Assembly: GCF_000949135.2 (NCBI RefSeq)
Contig: NZ_JTAN02000010.1
Coordinates: 1 to 64,000 of the forward strand
DNA: 64,000 nt
Reading direction: 5' to 3'
DNA from: Burkholderia sp. USMB20
GTDB taxonomy: Bacteria; Pseudomonadota; Gammaproteobacteria; Burkholderiales; Burkholderiaceae
Shown one piece after another: positions 1-8,288 of the stretch; within the stretch, counting starts at the first letter, position 1, and the number at the start of each line of letters is the position of its first letter. A program made the position numbers and the translations under genes. Under the pieces are notes generated by a model. That model did no database searches and was not told the DNA's origin. It was given only the letters and a program-made list of their open reading frames with translations.

Positions 1-1
1 G

Positions 2-646
2 GCGCTGAAGCCGACGCAGGTCGCGGCACTGACGACGGCGCAGATCGCCAACCTGAGCACGGCGCAGGCCGGCGCGCTGACGACCGCGCAAGTGGCCGCG
101 TTGACGACGAATCAGGTGCAGAACGGCCTGACGACCGACCAGGTCAAGGCGCTGACGACCGCGCAGGCGGCCGCGTTGACGACGGCCGACGTCGTGGCGC
201 TGACGACGGCGCAATCGAGCGCGCTGACGACGGCTGACGTGGCCGCGCTGAAGACGAATCAGGTCGCGGCACTGCGCACGGACCAGCTGCAGAACCTGAC
301 GACGGCTCAGGCGGCAGCGCTGAGCTACACGCAGATCGCGTCGCTGACGACGAACCAGGTGCAGAACGGCCTGTCGACCGATCAGGTCAAGGCGCTGACG
401 ACGGGGCAGGTGGCGGCACTGACGACGGCTGATCTCGCGGCGCTGACGACGACGCAGACCGCGGCGCTGTCCACGGCGTCGATCGTGGCGTTGAAGACGA
501 GCCAGGTGATTGCGCTGACGACGGCTCAGGTGCATAACCTGACGACCGATCAGGTGGCTGCGTTCACGACGACCCAGGTGCATGCGCTGACGTCGGCGCA
601 GGTGGGGGCAATGACGACCGATCAGATCCAGCAGCTCCACTTCTGA
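2..646 (+). CDS. C-terminal part of an octapeptide-repeat protein (5' end outside window)
   Basis: The frame is open from the first bases and ends at 646, so the gene starts upstream of the window. About 214 residues are visible and nearly all are copies of an eight-residue repeat, roughly A-L-T-T-x-Q-V-x, with T/D/N/S changes and an occasional extra Asn-Gly after Q-V-Q. The last copies lead straight into a short end (QIQQLHF). No signal peptide, catalytic motif or membrane segment lies in the visible part. Similar Thr/Gln/Ala octad repeats occur in large, poorly characterised proteins of Burkholderia and relatives, some labelled heme-utilisation or adhesin-like; those labels are not evidence of function. 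A surface or structural role is a guess. The DNA repeat of about 24 bp could support recombination and length change. A strong hairpin follows 14 bases after the stop. Confidence 0.7.
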   Translation, partial: ALKPTQVAALTTAQIANLSTAQAGALTTAQVAALTTNQVQNGLTTDQVKALTTAQAAALTTADVVALTTAQSSALTTADVAALKTNQVAALRTDQLQNLTTAQAAALSYTQIASLTTNQVQNGLSTDQVKALTTGQVAALTTADLAALTTTQTAALSTASIVALKTSQVIALTTAQVHNLTTDQVAAFTTTQVHALTSAQVGAMTTDQIQQLHF

Positions 647-659
647 TCAGTCGCGTTGC

Positions 660-684
660 ATGGCGCCGGGGTTCCCGGCGCCAT
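660..684 (+). terminator. Strong hairpin after the repeat-protein gene
   Basis: An 11-bp perfect inverted repeat (ATGGCGCCGGG / CCCGGCGCCAT) with a 3-nt loop starts 14 bases after the stop codon of the octapeptide-repeat gene. No T-run follows, so it may act with Rho or as an mRNA 3'-end stabiliser instead of a classical intrinsic terminator. Confidence 0.5.
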
Positions 685-858
685 CCCGCCTCGCCGGCAT
701 CGGGCAAGGCGTGAGTACTGGCAGGTTAAACTGCCGGCCACGCGTGACGTGGCGGCAGCCGCGCGTCACGGGCAGGCGAGGAGGCGGCGCGCCGTCGTGC
801 CCGCGCGGCGGCTGACAGGCAGCCGTCCGGCGGACTGCCGTACTTTACGGTATTGCGT

Positions 859-2685
859 ATGAGTGAAGTCATGGTTTCGTCTGAAGAAAATTTTGCTGCC
901 GATCTTCTGCTCGCGTGGCACGGCAAGATCGACATGACGGGTCTCTTCGAGCGCGCGGGCGCGCTCGAAGCGAACCGGCAGTTCGAGCTGGCGGCGGTCC
1001 TTTACCGGACCTGGCTCGAGCGCAACGTCGCGCCGTTCAATCATTTCGTGTACTTCAACCTTGGCGTCGCGCTTTTCAACGCCAATGACATCGAGGCCGC
1101 GAAAAAGGCACACTACACGGCCATCGAGCTCGCGCCCGATTTCATTCATCCGCATTTCAATCTGGGTGTCATGTGCGAGCGCATCAACGAGCTCGACACG
1201 GCGATCGCGGAATGGACGTGGGTCGTGGAGCACGCGTCGGCTGATCATCCCGAGCAACGGCCGCTGCGGCTGTCCGCGCTCAACAACCTCGGGCGCGTCC
1301 ATGAAAACCAGCGGCGTTACGCCGATGCGCTGGCGTGCCTGACGGAAAGTTTGCGGATGGAACCGAACCAGCCGGACGTGCTGCACCACTGGGTGTTCCT
1401 GCGCGGCAAGCAGTGCGAGTGGCCCGTGTTTGCGCCCGTCGAGGGCGTCGATCCGGACCTCATGCGACAGTCGACTTCCGCGCTGGCGATGATCAGCCAG
1501 TCGGACGATCCGGCGGAGCAATTGTCGGCGGCCCGGCATTACGTCGACACCAAGATCAACGTCGACGTGCCCGCGTTGTCCGGCAACAAGGCATACGGTC
1601 ACGAGAAGATCAGGATCGCGTATCTTTCGTCGGATTTCTGCCTGCATCCCGTTTCGATGCTCACGGCCGAGCTGTTCGAACTGCACGACCGGCGGCGTTT
1701 CGAGGTGTACGGCTATTGCTGGTCGCGCGACGACGGCTCCGCGCTGCGCAAGCGGATTATCCAGTCGATGGATCATTTCCATCGCATCGACGCGATGAGC
1801 GACGAGGCCGCCGCTCGGCTGATCCGTGAACACGAGATCGACATCGTCGTTGACCTGCACGGGCAGACGCTCGGCGCACGCACGGACTTGCTTGCCTATC
1901 GGCCGGCGCCCATCCAGATCACATATCTGGGCTTGCCGGCCACGACCGGCCTGCCGTACATCGATTATGTGATCGCCGACCGGTTCCTGATTCCGGAAGC
2001 GTACGCGCACTTCTACTCGGAGAAGCCGCTGTACATGCCGGACATCTACCAGGTCAGCGATCGCAAGCGGGTCAGTGCGCCGGCGCCGTCGCGCGCAAGC
2101 TGCGGCCTGCCGGAAGACGGCTTCGTCTTTTGTTCGTTCAACAACAATTACAAGTTCACGCCCGAGGTGTTCGGCGCCTGGATGCGGATCCTGCAGCGGG
2201 TGCCGGCAAGCGTGCTCTGGTTGCTTGCCGACAATCCATGGGCCGAGGCCAACCTGCGCAAGGAAGCGGCCAGGCACGGCATCGACGGCGGTCGCCTCGT
2301 CTTTGCGTCCCGCGTCTCGCCGGAGAATTATCTTGCCCGGTTTGCGGTCGCGGATCTGTTCATCGATTCCTTCCCGTTCAACGCCGGCACGACGGCGAAC
2401 GACGCGCTCTGGATGGGGCTGCCGGTTCTGACGCTCTCGGGCAGGAGCTTCGCATCGCGGATGGCGGGTGCGATGTTGACCGCCGCGGGTATCGAGGAAT
2501 TGATCACCTACGATCTGCAGGCATACGAGGAGAAGGCGGTGGCGCTCGCCAGTGCGCCGGATGAGTGCGAGCGCCTGCGAAAGGTGCTGAACGCCGAGCG
2601 CAGGGATGGCGTATTGTTCGACACGCCGCGATTCGTCAACAATCTCGAGGCGCATTTTTCGCGTCTCGTCGGCGCGCTGGACTGA
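859..2685 (+). CDS. TPR-containing GT41 (SPINDLY/O-GlcNAc transferase-like) glycosyltransferase, candidate flagellin glycosyltransferase
   Basis: This 608-residue protein has tetratricopeptide-like helices in the first ~200 residues and an OGT-type catalytic region from about residue 250 to the end. The hallmark C-terminal motif SFPFNAGTTANDALWMG (about residues 503-520), followed by LPVLTLSGRSFASRMAGAML, is characteristic of GT41 enzymes, which move a sugar from a nucleotide donor to Ser/Thr of proteins. It lies three genes from fliC, next to a GT2 gene, which suggests flagellin as acceptor. Flagellin glycosylation by a locus next to fliC is established in Burkholderia cenocepacia. The start is uncertain: TTG at 853, ATG at 859 and ATG at 871 are in frame and none has a clear Shine-Dalgarno; ATG 859 is chosen. 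Confidence 0.85.
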   Translation: MSEVMVSSEENFAADLLLAWHGKIDMTGLFERAGALEANRQFELAAVLYRTWLERNVAPFNHFVYFNLGVALFNANDIEAAKKAHYTAIELAPDFIHPHFNLGVMCERINELDTAIAEWTWVVEHASADHPEQRPLRLSALNNLGRVHENQRRYADALACLTESLRMEPNQPDVLHHWVFLRGKQCEWPVFAPVEGVDPDLMRQSTSALAMISQSDDPAEQLSAARHYVDTKINVDVPALSGNKAYGHEKIRIAYLSSDFCLHPVSMLTAELFELHDRRRFEVYGYCWSRDDGSALRKRIIQSMDHFHRIDAMSDEAAARLIREHEIDIVVDLHGQTLGARTDLLAYRPAPIQITYLGLPATTGLPYIDYVIADRFLIPEAYAHFYSEKPLYMPDIYQVSDRKRVSAPAPSRASCGLPEDGFVFCSFNNNYKFTPEVFGAWMRILQRVPASVLWLLADNPWAEANLRKEAARHGIDGGRLVFASRVSPENYLARFAVADLFIDSFPFNAGTTANDALWMGLPVLTLSGRSFASRMAGAMLTAAGIEELITYDLQAYEEKAVALASAPDECERLRKVLNAERRDGVLFDTPRFVNNLEAHFSRLVGALD

Positions 2686-2742
2686 TCGGCGCGCCGGTCG
2701 GCCGCCTCCCCGGGCAGGCCGGCCGCCGGATCGCGCCGCAGG

Positions 2743-3522
2743 TCAGAAGCGGTCGAGATCCAGCACGATTCCCGCCGAGGCCATCAGCCGTTGGCGGTTC
2801 AGGCGGACGTCCGTATTGGGGGCTGGATGCCGCTGGTAAAGCGCGAGCATCGTCGAGGCGATCAGGTCGTCGCGTGTATTGCCGCGTCGCATGTTCTCCT
2901 GCGCGCCGGCCGGGCTCTTGTGAATGACGACGGAGCTGAGCGGGACATGAACCATTGCGCGTCCGGAAAGACACGCGAGCAGGAAGTCCCAGTCTTCGTA
3001 AATCTCGAGATCGGTCGCATATCGGACGCGCGCGACGACGTCGTCGCGATACGCGATGCAGCTGTTCGGCACGCGATTCAGCACGTAGACGCTGTCTGCG
3101 TCGACATCGCCGATGCGCACCGTGTCGATCGAAGTCGTGCGTGGCGGATGCGTCGTGCGATTCTCGTAACACACCTTGAAATCGCAAAACACGATTTCCG
3201 GCTCGTCGGCGCCGATGCTTCGGGCCAGCGCGTCGAGGTGCGTCGGCTCAAGCGTGTCGTCGTCGTCGAGGAACATGACGTAGCGCGATTTGGCGAGCGA
3301 GAGTCCGATGTTGCGGCTTTCGGCCGGCCCGGGCGCGCCGCTGCGGATCACGTGGACGTAGCGCCCCTGCAATGCGGAAAGCTCCTCGAATGGCGGCATG
3401 TATGTCGCGCTATCGGAGACGACGATGACGGTGAAGTCCTGCCACGTCTGGTCGATCAGGGACTGCAACGTCCGGCGCAGCAGCAGTGGCCGGTCGTGGG
3501 TGGCGATGATGACGGTAAACAC
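2743..3522 (-). CDS. Family 2 glycosyltransferase (GT-A fold)
   Basis: The 259-residue protein opens with a GT2 N-terminus (MFTVIIATHDRPLLLRRTLQ) and carries the metal/nucleotide-sugar binding DxD-type motif FLDDDDTLEPTHLDAL near residues 92-107. GT2 enzymes transfer a sugar from a UDP/dTDP donor with inversion. No membrane segment is evident, so it is probably cytoplasmic or peripheral. It faces the GT41 gene tail to tail across 57 bases and runs in the same direction as fliT-fliD-fliC. Likely roles are flagellin glycan assembly or another surface sugar pathway. The acceptor cannot be told from the sequence. Confidence 0.8.
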   Translation of the reverse strand: MFTVIIATHDRPLLLRRTLQSLIDQTWQDFTVIVVSDSATYMPPFEELSALQGRYVHVIRSGAPGPAESRNIGLSLAKSRYVMFLDDDDTLEPTHLDALARSIGADEPEIVFCDFKVCYENRTTHPPRTTSIDTVRIGDVDADSVYVLNRVPNSCIAYRDDVVARVRYATDLEIYEDWDFLLACLSGRAMVHVPLSSVVIHKSPAGAQENMRRGNTRDDLIASTMLALYQRHPAPNTDVRLNRQRLMASAGIVLDLDRF

Positions 3523-3620
3523 GATGAACCGGTAATGAGTGGAATCCGCTCGCCCGGCGAGCGATTCCCGCCGGGCGATGACGCGAGATCATCAGGCGCG
3601 GCGGGCACCGGGGCGTTCGT

Positions 3621-3926
3621 TCAGAAACCCGCGATCCGCTGATATTGCAGCGCTGCTTCCGTGCGGCCGATAGCCGTCTTGAACTCGGCCTGCAGCTCCC
3701 GTTGTGTCGTTTGTGCGTCCGCCATCACGGCCGCGTCGATCGCCTCGATGCGCTTCAGGATCGCCAGCGCGTCGGGCGATTGCGGGGCGGCCAGGGACAT
3801 CAGCAGCGGCGAGCGCTGTTCGACGAGGCTCGCCGCGCCCGGCCAGTCGGCCATCGATGCCGCATGTTCGATTGCCTGCGTGAGCGACCACACGCGCTCC
3901 AGCAGAGTGATCGGGTCCGTCGTCAT
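3621..3926 (-). CDS. fliT: FliT-like flagellar export chaperone
   Basis: A 101-residue, helix-rich, charged protein without signal or membrane segments lies 40 bases downstream of fliD on the same strand. FliT binds the FliD cap protein before export, and in enterics it also inhibits FlhDC. FliT proteins diverge strongly, so the call rests mainly on size, predicted helical content (LLERVWSLTQAIEHAASM at the start) and fliD-fliT order. ATG 3926 sits just behind a GGGAGA sequence, although the spacing is short. An in-frame ATG at 3938 would add four residues. Confidence 0.7.
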   Translation of the reverse strand: MTTDPITLLERVWSLTQAIEHAASMADWPGAASLVEQRSPLLMSLAAPQSPDALAILKRIEAIDAAVMADAQTTQRELQAEFKTAIGRTEAALQYQRIAGF

Positions 3927-3966
3927 GTTCTCTCCCATGTTGATCCGGCCGCGGCAACGCCTGCCG

Positions 3967-5421
3967 CTATGCCTTGTTCGTGGCCAGCGCGCCCGCGCTG
4001 TTGGTGCCGCCGAACAGTTGCGTCAGGTACTGCGAATTGTTTTGCATCTTTGCCATCAGCGTATTGAGCGCGGTGAATTGCGTATTGTACTGATCGGTGA
4101 GCTGGCTGGCGTATGCCTGCAGCGCCGTGGCCTGCGTTTTCGCAGCGGCGAGATCCTGGTTCAACGCCGTGACGCGCGTGTCGATGATGCCGCCCGTCTG
4201 CAGGAATGTCGTGATGTTGCTGTTGAGCGTCGCGCCTACGCCGTTGGTCGCGTTGAACGCGGTCGCCACGGATGACGGATTGTTCGCCAGCGCCGACGAC
4301 AGGGCCGCGCTGTCGACGCTGAGCGTGCCGTCCGGCTGAAGATTGAGGCCGATCGCGCTCAGGCTGATCGTGCTGCCGCCGCTCGTTACGCCCTGGGCCA
4401 CCTTGGTGGCCAGCGTGTTGACGATCGAATTCAGCATCGAGTCGCCGATGAGCGGGCCCCCCTGGCTACCGGCGGCTGCGCTCGAATTGAAGCTCGACAG
4501 CGACGATGCGGTGCTGACGAACGAGTTGTATGCGGAGACGAACGCGTTGATCGTATTGGTGGCGGAGGTGTTGTCCGGCGAGACCGAGAGCGTTTGGGTC
4601 GTCTTGGCCGACGAAGCAGACAGGTTGATCGTCACGCCCGTAATCGCGCCCGTGATGGTGTTGCTCGCGCTAACCACGCTGGTGCCGTCGATCGAAAGCT
4701 GCGCGTCCTGCGCGGGGATCGTCTCGTTGTAATTGTTTGTCGCTGCACCCGTGTTATCGACGGTTGCCAGCGCAGCCAGCCCGTCCGTCGAATTGGTCGA
4801 CACCTTGATGGTGTTCGCCGCGCCCGTGACGTTGGACGTCAGCACGAGGTGCGAGCCGTCCGTGCCGGTGACGACCGTGGCGGTCACGCCCGGATTGCCG
4901 CTTCCCGTGTTGATCGCATTTGCGATGTCGGCGAGCGTGTTGGTGCCGGACTTGATCGCGACGGTCATCGGCGTGCCGCTGCCGAGCTGGATCGTCAGGT
5001 TGCCGGTGCCGACCTGGTTCGTCGATGGAATTCCCGTGATCGACGAGAGCTTTTGCGCCGTCGCTACCTGCGTCACTGCGACCGAATAGCTGCCCGCGAC
5101 CGCCCCCGTCGACGTCGTGGCCGTGAGGCCGCTGCCGCTCGCGGATGCCGTGAATTTTGACAGCGCCGAGCCGTCCGTAAGGCCGGACAGTGCGCTTTGC
5201 AGCGACGAAAGCGACGACTTGAGCGAACCGATCGCGGACAGCGTCGTGTTGTCGAGCGTTTGCCGATTGGTGTTCTGGGTCGTTTGTGCGGCCGTCTTCG
5301 CTGCGACCAGTGCGGACACGAGCGACGAGACGTCCGTGTTCGAATTCGTCACACCGCTGATGATCGATTGGGCGGCTGCCGCCAGTGCGCTGTTCGCCGA
5401 TGTGGTGGTAGTCGTCGACAT
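3967..5421 (-). CDS. fliD: Flagellar hook-associated protein 2 (filament cap) FliD
   Basis: The 484-residue protein is Ser/Thr/Ala rich like other exported axial proteins. It has the FliD N-terminal region (ISGVTNSNTDVSSLVSALVA, about residues 21-40) and the C-terminal helical region near 400-470 (FTALNTLMAKMQNNSQYLTQ). FliD pentamers cap the growing filament and fold incoming flagellin. ATG 5421 is chosen over ATG 5433 because GGAG lies 7 bases upstream of it, inside the longer alternative. It lies downstream of fliC on the same strand with a terminator hairpin between them, so it probably has its own promoter. I could not see a good sigma-28 site in the gap. Confidence 0.92.
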   Translation of the reverse strand: MSTTTTTSANSALAAAAQSIISGVTNSNTDVSSLVSALVAAKTAAQTTQNTNRQTLDNTTLSAIGSLKSSLSSLQSALSGLTDGSALSKFTASASGSGLTATTSTGAVAGSYSVAVTQVATAQKLSSITGIPSTNQVGTGNLTIQLGSGTPMTVAIKSGTNTLADIANAINTGSGNPGVTATVVTGTDGSHLVLTSNVTGAANTIKVSTNSTDGLAALATVDNTGAATNNYNETIPAQDAQLSIDGTSVVSASNTITGAITGVTINLSASSAKTTQTLSVSPDNTSATNTINAFVSAYNSFVSTASSLSSFNSSAAAGSQGGPLIGDSMLNSIVNTLATKVAQGVTSGGSTISLSAIGLNLQPDGTLSVDSAALSSALANNPSSVATAFNATNGVGATLNSNITTFLQTGGIIDTRVTALNQDLAAAKTQATALQAYASQLTDQYNTQFTALNTLMAKMQNNSQYLTQLFGGTNSAGALATNKA

Positions 5422-5490
5422 GTAGGACTCCATTCGATGAGATTAGTCCTGCGCAACGGTCGGGCAGGGCGCGACGTAATGCGCGAAGCA

Positions 5491-5531
5491 CGAAAAGCAA
5501 AATGCTTACCCGACGTGATCGGATAAGCATT
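5491..5531 (-). terminator. Rho-independent terminator after fliC
   Basis: On the minus strand an inverted repeat (arms 5519-5531 and 5501-5513, 12 of 13 bases paired, 5-nt loop) is followed by TTTTGCTTTT. It lies about 75 bases past the fliC stop and separates fliC from fliD. Confidence 0.85.
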
Positions 5532-5606
5532 GGGAGGAAGGGCGTTCCCGTTCCGATGGCGCCGCCGCGTCGTTCGCGATCCCGCGGCGCGCGCCGTCCG
5601 GTTTGC

Positions 5607-6434
5607 TTAGCCCAGGAGCTTCAGCACTTGCTGCGGCATCGAGTTCGCTTGTGCGAGGACCGAAATGCCGGCTTGCTGCAGCACCTGTGCCTTCGACAGG
5701 TTGGCGGTCTCCTGCGCGAAGTTCGCGTCGGTGATCTGCGCGCTTGCTGCGTTCAGGTTCGTCGATTGCGCCGTGGTCTGCGAGATCGCTGCCTGATAGA
5801 TGTTGATGTCGGAACCGAGCTGAGCTTGCGCGGTGTTGACGGTGCCGAGCGCGGTGTCGATCGTGTTCATCATCGCTTGCGCGTTGGTGACGTTCGTCAC
5901 GCTGCCGGTCAGGGCGAGCGTCGTCGTGTCGTACTTGCCGCTCAGGTCAAGCGACAGTTGCTGGCCGGACTTTTCGCCGATCTGGAAGGTCAGCGGCGTG
6001 CCTGTGGCGTTCGCGCTGCCGTCGAGCAGGTTGATGCCGTTGAACGTCGTTTGGCTCGCGATACGGCCGATTTCGGTGATACGCGCTTGCACTTCGGTGT
6101 CGAGGTTGCTTGCAGCAGCGGTGCCGATCGACGAATCGGATGCCTGAACAGCGAGCTGGCGGATACGCTGCAGGTTGGCGGTGATTGCCGACAGGCCGCT
6201 CGATGCGGTCTGAGCCATCGACACGGCGTTGTTCGCGTTCGACACACCCTGCGTGTATGCGTTGATCGACGCTTGCATCGTCGTCGAGATCGCGAGGCCT
6301 GCCGCATCATCTGCCGCGGAGTTGATGCGCTTGCCCGACGACAGGCGGTTGATCGCTTGCGACAGCGCGTTCTGCGTCGACGAGAGGTTCGTTTGAGCGG
6401 TCTGCGAATAGATGTTGGTGTTGATGTTCAGCAT
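5607..6434 (-). CDS. fliC: Flagellin FliC (short form)
   Basis: The 275-residue flagellin has the conserved N-terminal D0/D1 region (start MLNINTNIYSQTAQTNLSST, then INRLSSGKRINSAADDAAGL) and the conserved C-terminal D1/D0 region (end QQAGISVLAQANSMPQQVLKLLG in two overlapping parts). Between them only about 50-60 residues replace the usual variable D2/D3 domains. Burkholderia flagellins I know of are usually about 380 residues, so this is a minimal form. Such short flagellins also occur in Ralstonia and others. The start ATG 6434 is preceded by GAGGA at suitable spacing; longer upstream reading is non-coding leader. Transcription is expected from the sigma-28 promoter about 92 bases upstream. 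The Ser/Thr-rich centre offers O-glycosylation sites for the nearby transferases. Confidence 0.96.
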   Translation of the reverse strand: MLNINTNIYSQTAQTNLSSTQNALSQAINRLSSGKRINSAADDAAGLAISTTMQASINAYTQGVSNANNAVSMAQTASSGLSAITANLQRIRQLAVQASDSSIGTAAASNLDTEVQARITEIGRIASQTTFNGINLLDGSANATGTPLTFQIGEKSGQQLSLDLSGKYDTTTLALTGSVTNVTNAQAMMNTIDTALGTVNTAQAQLGSDINIYQAAISQTTAQSTNLNAASAQITDANFAQETANLSKAQVLQQAGISVLAQANSMPQQVLKLLG

Positions 6435-7021
6435 TTGGATCCTCGTTTGGAAAACGCCGTTTGATTGACTGGATTCGGGGTTCGGCGTCGCGCTTTCCGT
6501 GTCCCGCGCTGCCCGCCTTTCCTGGTTGTCGGCGCTGATTCGGGGAAACTTTAGGGCCGCATCGAACACTATTCTTGCGGCGCGATGCCGCGCATGTGTC
6601 TCGTGCGTGTCGCCTCGGTGGGGTGCGGCGCATCGTGGCGCGGCAATGCGCTTCGTCGGGCAGTGAGGTCGGCCCGCATGGGAGGGCGCGCCTGGCCTTC
6701 GCCGATCGGACATGGCGAGCGGCTCGTGCTGAATTGCAACGGAAAAGCGGTAAACCTGTAGGCGAAGCTGCGTTTAACTGGTATGATGGCGGGCTGAATT
6801 GAGATTTTCTGTCACGCCTATGCCGTCTCGGCATTCCTGCTGGCAGTCAAACGCGGCGCTGCACGCGGCTTGTGAAGCGTACCCGCGGTGCTTTGTGCCT
6901 CTCTTTTCCGGCCTCCGAGGCCGTATTTCCGCTCGTTTCGCCTGTTGTGGGGACGCCCGGATGGCCGGTGCGTGGCGCTTGGCCGCTACGTTTTTGACCG
7001 TTTAAGCAATTTAGGAACGAC
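6435..7021. other. Intergenic region between divergent fliC and rpsU
   Basis: This 587-base gap holds the fliC leader and sigma-28 promoter on the minus strand. On the plus strand an extended -10 (TG at 6779, TATGAT at 6782-6787) is the best candidate promoter for rpsU, with no convincing -35. I see no conserved protein in the gap. Confidence 0.5.
6526..6553 (-). promoter_or_regulatory. Sigma-28 (FliA) promoter of fliC
   Basis: Read on the minus strand, TAAAGTTT (6553-6546) is followed after 12 bases by GCCGACAA (6533-6526). The flagellar sigma-28 consensus is TAAAGTTT-N11-GCCGATAA, so there is one mismatch and one extra spacer base. It implies a leader of about 85 nt before fliC. Confidence 0.85.
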
Positions 7022-7234
7022 ATGACGACGATTCTTCTGAAGGAAAACGAGCCGTTCGAAGTGGCGATTCGCCGCTTTCGCCGTGCTATCGAAAAAAATG
7101 GCCTGATCGCTGAACTGCGCGAACGCCAGTCCTACGAAAAGCCGACCGCAGTCCGCAAGCGCAAGAAGGCAGCAGCCGTCAAGCGCCTGCACAAGCGCCT
7201 GCGCAGCCAGATGCTGCCGAAGAAGCTCCACTAA
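7022..7234 (+). CDS. rpsU: 30S ribosomal protein S21
   Basis: The 70-residue, strongly basic protein matches bS21 along its whole length: [20 protein letters not shown], then [18 protein letters not shown] and a Lys/Arg-rich tail. It binds near the anti-Shine-Dalgarno end of 16S rRNA in the small subunit and helps initiation. AGGAA lies just upstream of the ATG. Unlike the enteric rpsU-dnaG-rpoD operon, it stands alone here and is closed by a strong terminator. Confidence 0.98.
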   Translation: MTTILLKENEPFEVAIRRFRRAIEKNGLIAELRERQSYEKPTAVRKRKKAAAVKRLHKRLRSQMLPKKLH

Positions 7235-7255
7235 GAGCGTCTACGGTTCGCCGCG

Positions 7256-7303
7256 AAACGGCGGAGCGTGCTTCGAAAGAAGCCGCTCCGCCGTTTTGCT
7301 TTT
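7256..7303 (+). terminator. Rho-independent terminator of rpsU
   Basis: A perfect 13-bp inverted repeat (AAACGGCGGAGCG at 7256-7268 with CGCTCCGCCGTTT at 7284-7296) is followed by TTTTGCTTTT. It begins 22 bases after the rpsU stop. The remaining gap to 7541 is low-complexity GC-rich DNA (including a GGCGGCATGGCGGCATGGCGG tract, seen as short repeats of GGCGGCAT) with nothing recognisable. Confidence 0.92.
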
Positions 7304-7541
7304 CGGGGCCGGAAAAGGTTGCGGATCGTGGCGGAAAAGTGGCCGATCGACTGTCAGACGGCGGCATGGCGGCATGGCGGTACGGCCGCACGGCGGTTCC
7401 ACCGGCGGCCAACAGGCAAAGCCGCCGACGTGTTCACCTGGAAATCGGCGCCGCATTCGGGCTCGCCTTGCGCGGATCACCTGGCGGCGCGTGCTGACGT
7501 GCCGGTGCGGCAAGCCGACCAGCCCGTGAGCTTCGTCGCCG

Positions 7542-8147
7542 TCAACCCGCCTTGCGGCGCCGTGCCGGCTGCTGCTTGCCGCCGAGCGCCGCGCATTGGG
7601 CGTGACACGGGCAACTGGTCTCGTGGTCGTTGACCATCCCGGTTGCCTGCATCAGCGCATAGCAGATCGTCGAGCCGACGAACTTGCAGCCGTACTCCTT
7701 CAGCGCCTTGCTGAGCGCATCCGACTGGGCAGTCGACGCGGGCGCGTCACGATACGACTGCCACGCGTTCTGGACCGGCGTGTGGTCGACGAACGACCAC
7801 AGGAATTGCGCGAGCGATCCGTGATCCTCGCGAATGCGCTGCACGGCCCGTGCATTGGTGACCGCGGATTCCACCTTCGCGCGATTGCGGACGATGCCGG
7901 GGTTCTCGAGCAGCTTCTCGATGCGCTTCGGCGTGAAGCGCGCGACCGCGTCGACATCGAAGTCGGCGAAAGCCTCGCGATAGCCGGCGCGCTTGTTCAG
8001 GATCGTCGACCACGACAGCCCCGCCTGCGCGCCTTCCAGAATCAGCATTTCGAACAGATGGCGATCGTCACGCGACGGCACGCCCCACTCGGTATCGTGA
8101 TAGTGAGCATCCGCTTCCGTCTTTACCCAGTTGCACCGCTGCGACAT
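7542..8147 (-). CDS. tag: DNA-3-methyladenine glycosylase I
   Basis: This 201-residue enzyme removes 3-methyladenine from alkylated DNA, starting base-excision repair. It begins MSQRCNWVKTEADAHYHDTE, giving the Cys and His of the Tag zinc-snap site. The helix-hairpin-helix-like region EKLLENPGIVRNRAKVESAV follows. Near the C-terminus, HETSCPCHAQC supplies the other His/Cys zinc ligands. Length and motifs match Escherichia coli Tag (187 residues), with a basic extension of about a dozen residues. ATG 8147 is the family start; in-frame ATG 8201 would add 18 unrelated residues. It is divergent from the BadF-family gene at 8289. Confidence 0.95.
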   Translation of the reverse strand: MSQRCNWVKTEADAHYHDTEWGVPSRDDRHLFEMLILEGAQAGLSWSTILNKRAGYREAFADFDVDAVARFTPKRIEKLLENPGIVRNRAKVESAVTNARAVQRIREDHGSLAQFLWSFVDHTPVQNAWQSYRDAPASTAQSDALSKALKEYGCKFVGSTICYALMQATGMVNDHETSCPCHAQCAALGGKQQPARRRKAG

Positions 8148-8288
8148 CGCCGGCCTCGTTCCAGTGTCGATTCGATCGTGCCAGCATAGCGGAAGGCCCA
8201 TTCACGGTATAGCTGGCCGAACGGCAGATGGGCGCGCGGCTCCGATCCGGTTAAGCTTGGCGCCTGTTCGAATCAGCAGGATCAACGC

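Noticed and set aside
766..2655. Very long open frame antisense to the GT41 gene
   Set aside because: High GC removes stops from the opposite strand; the translation is Arg/His/Val-rich without family resemblance, and the sense frame has clear TPR and GT41 motifs.
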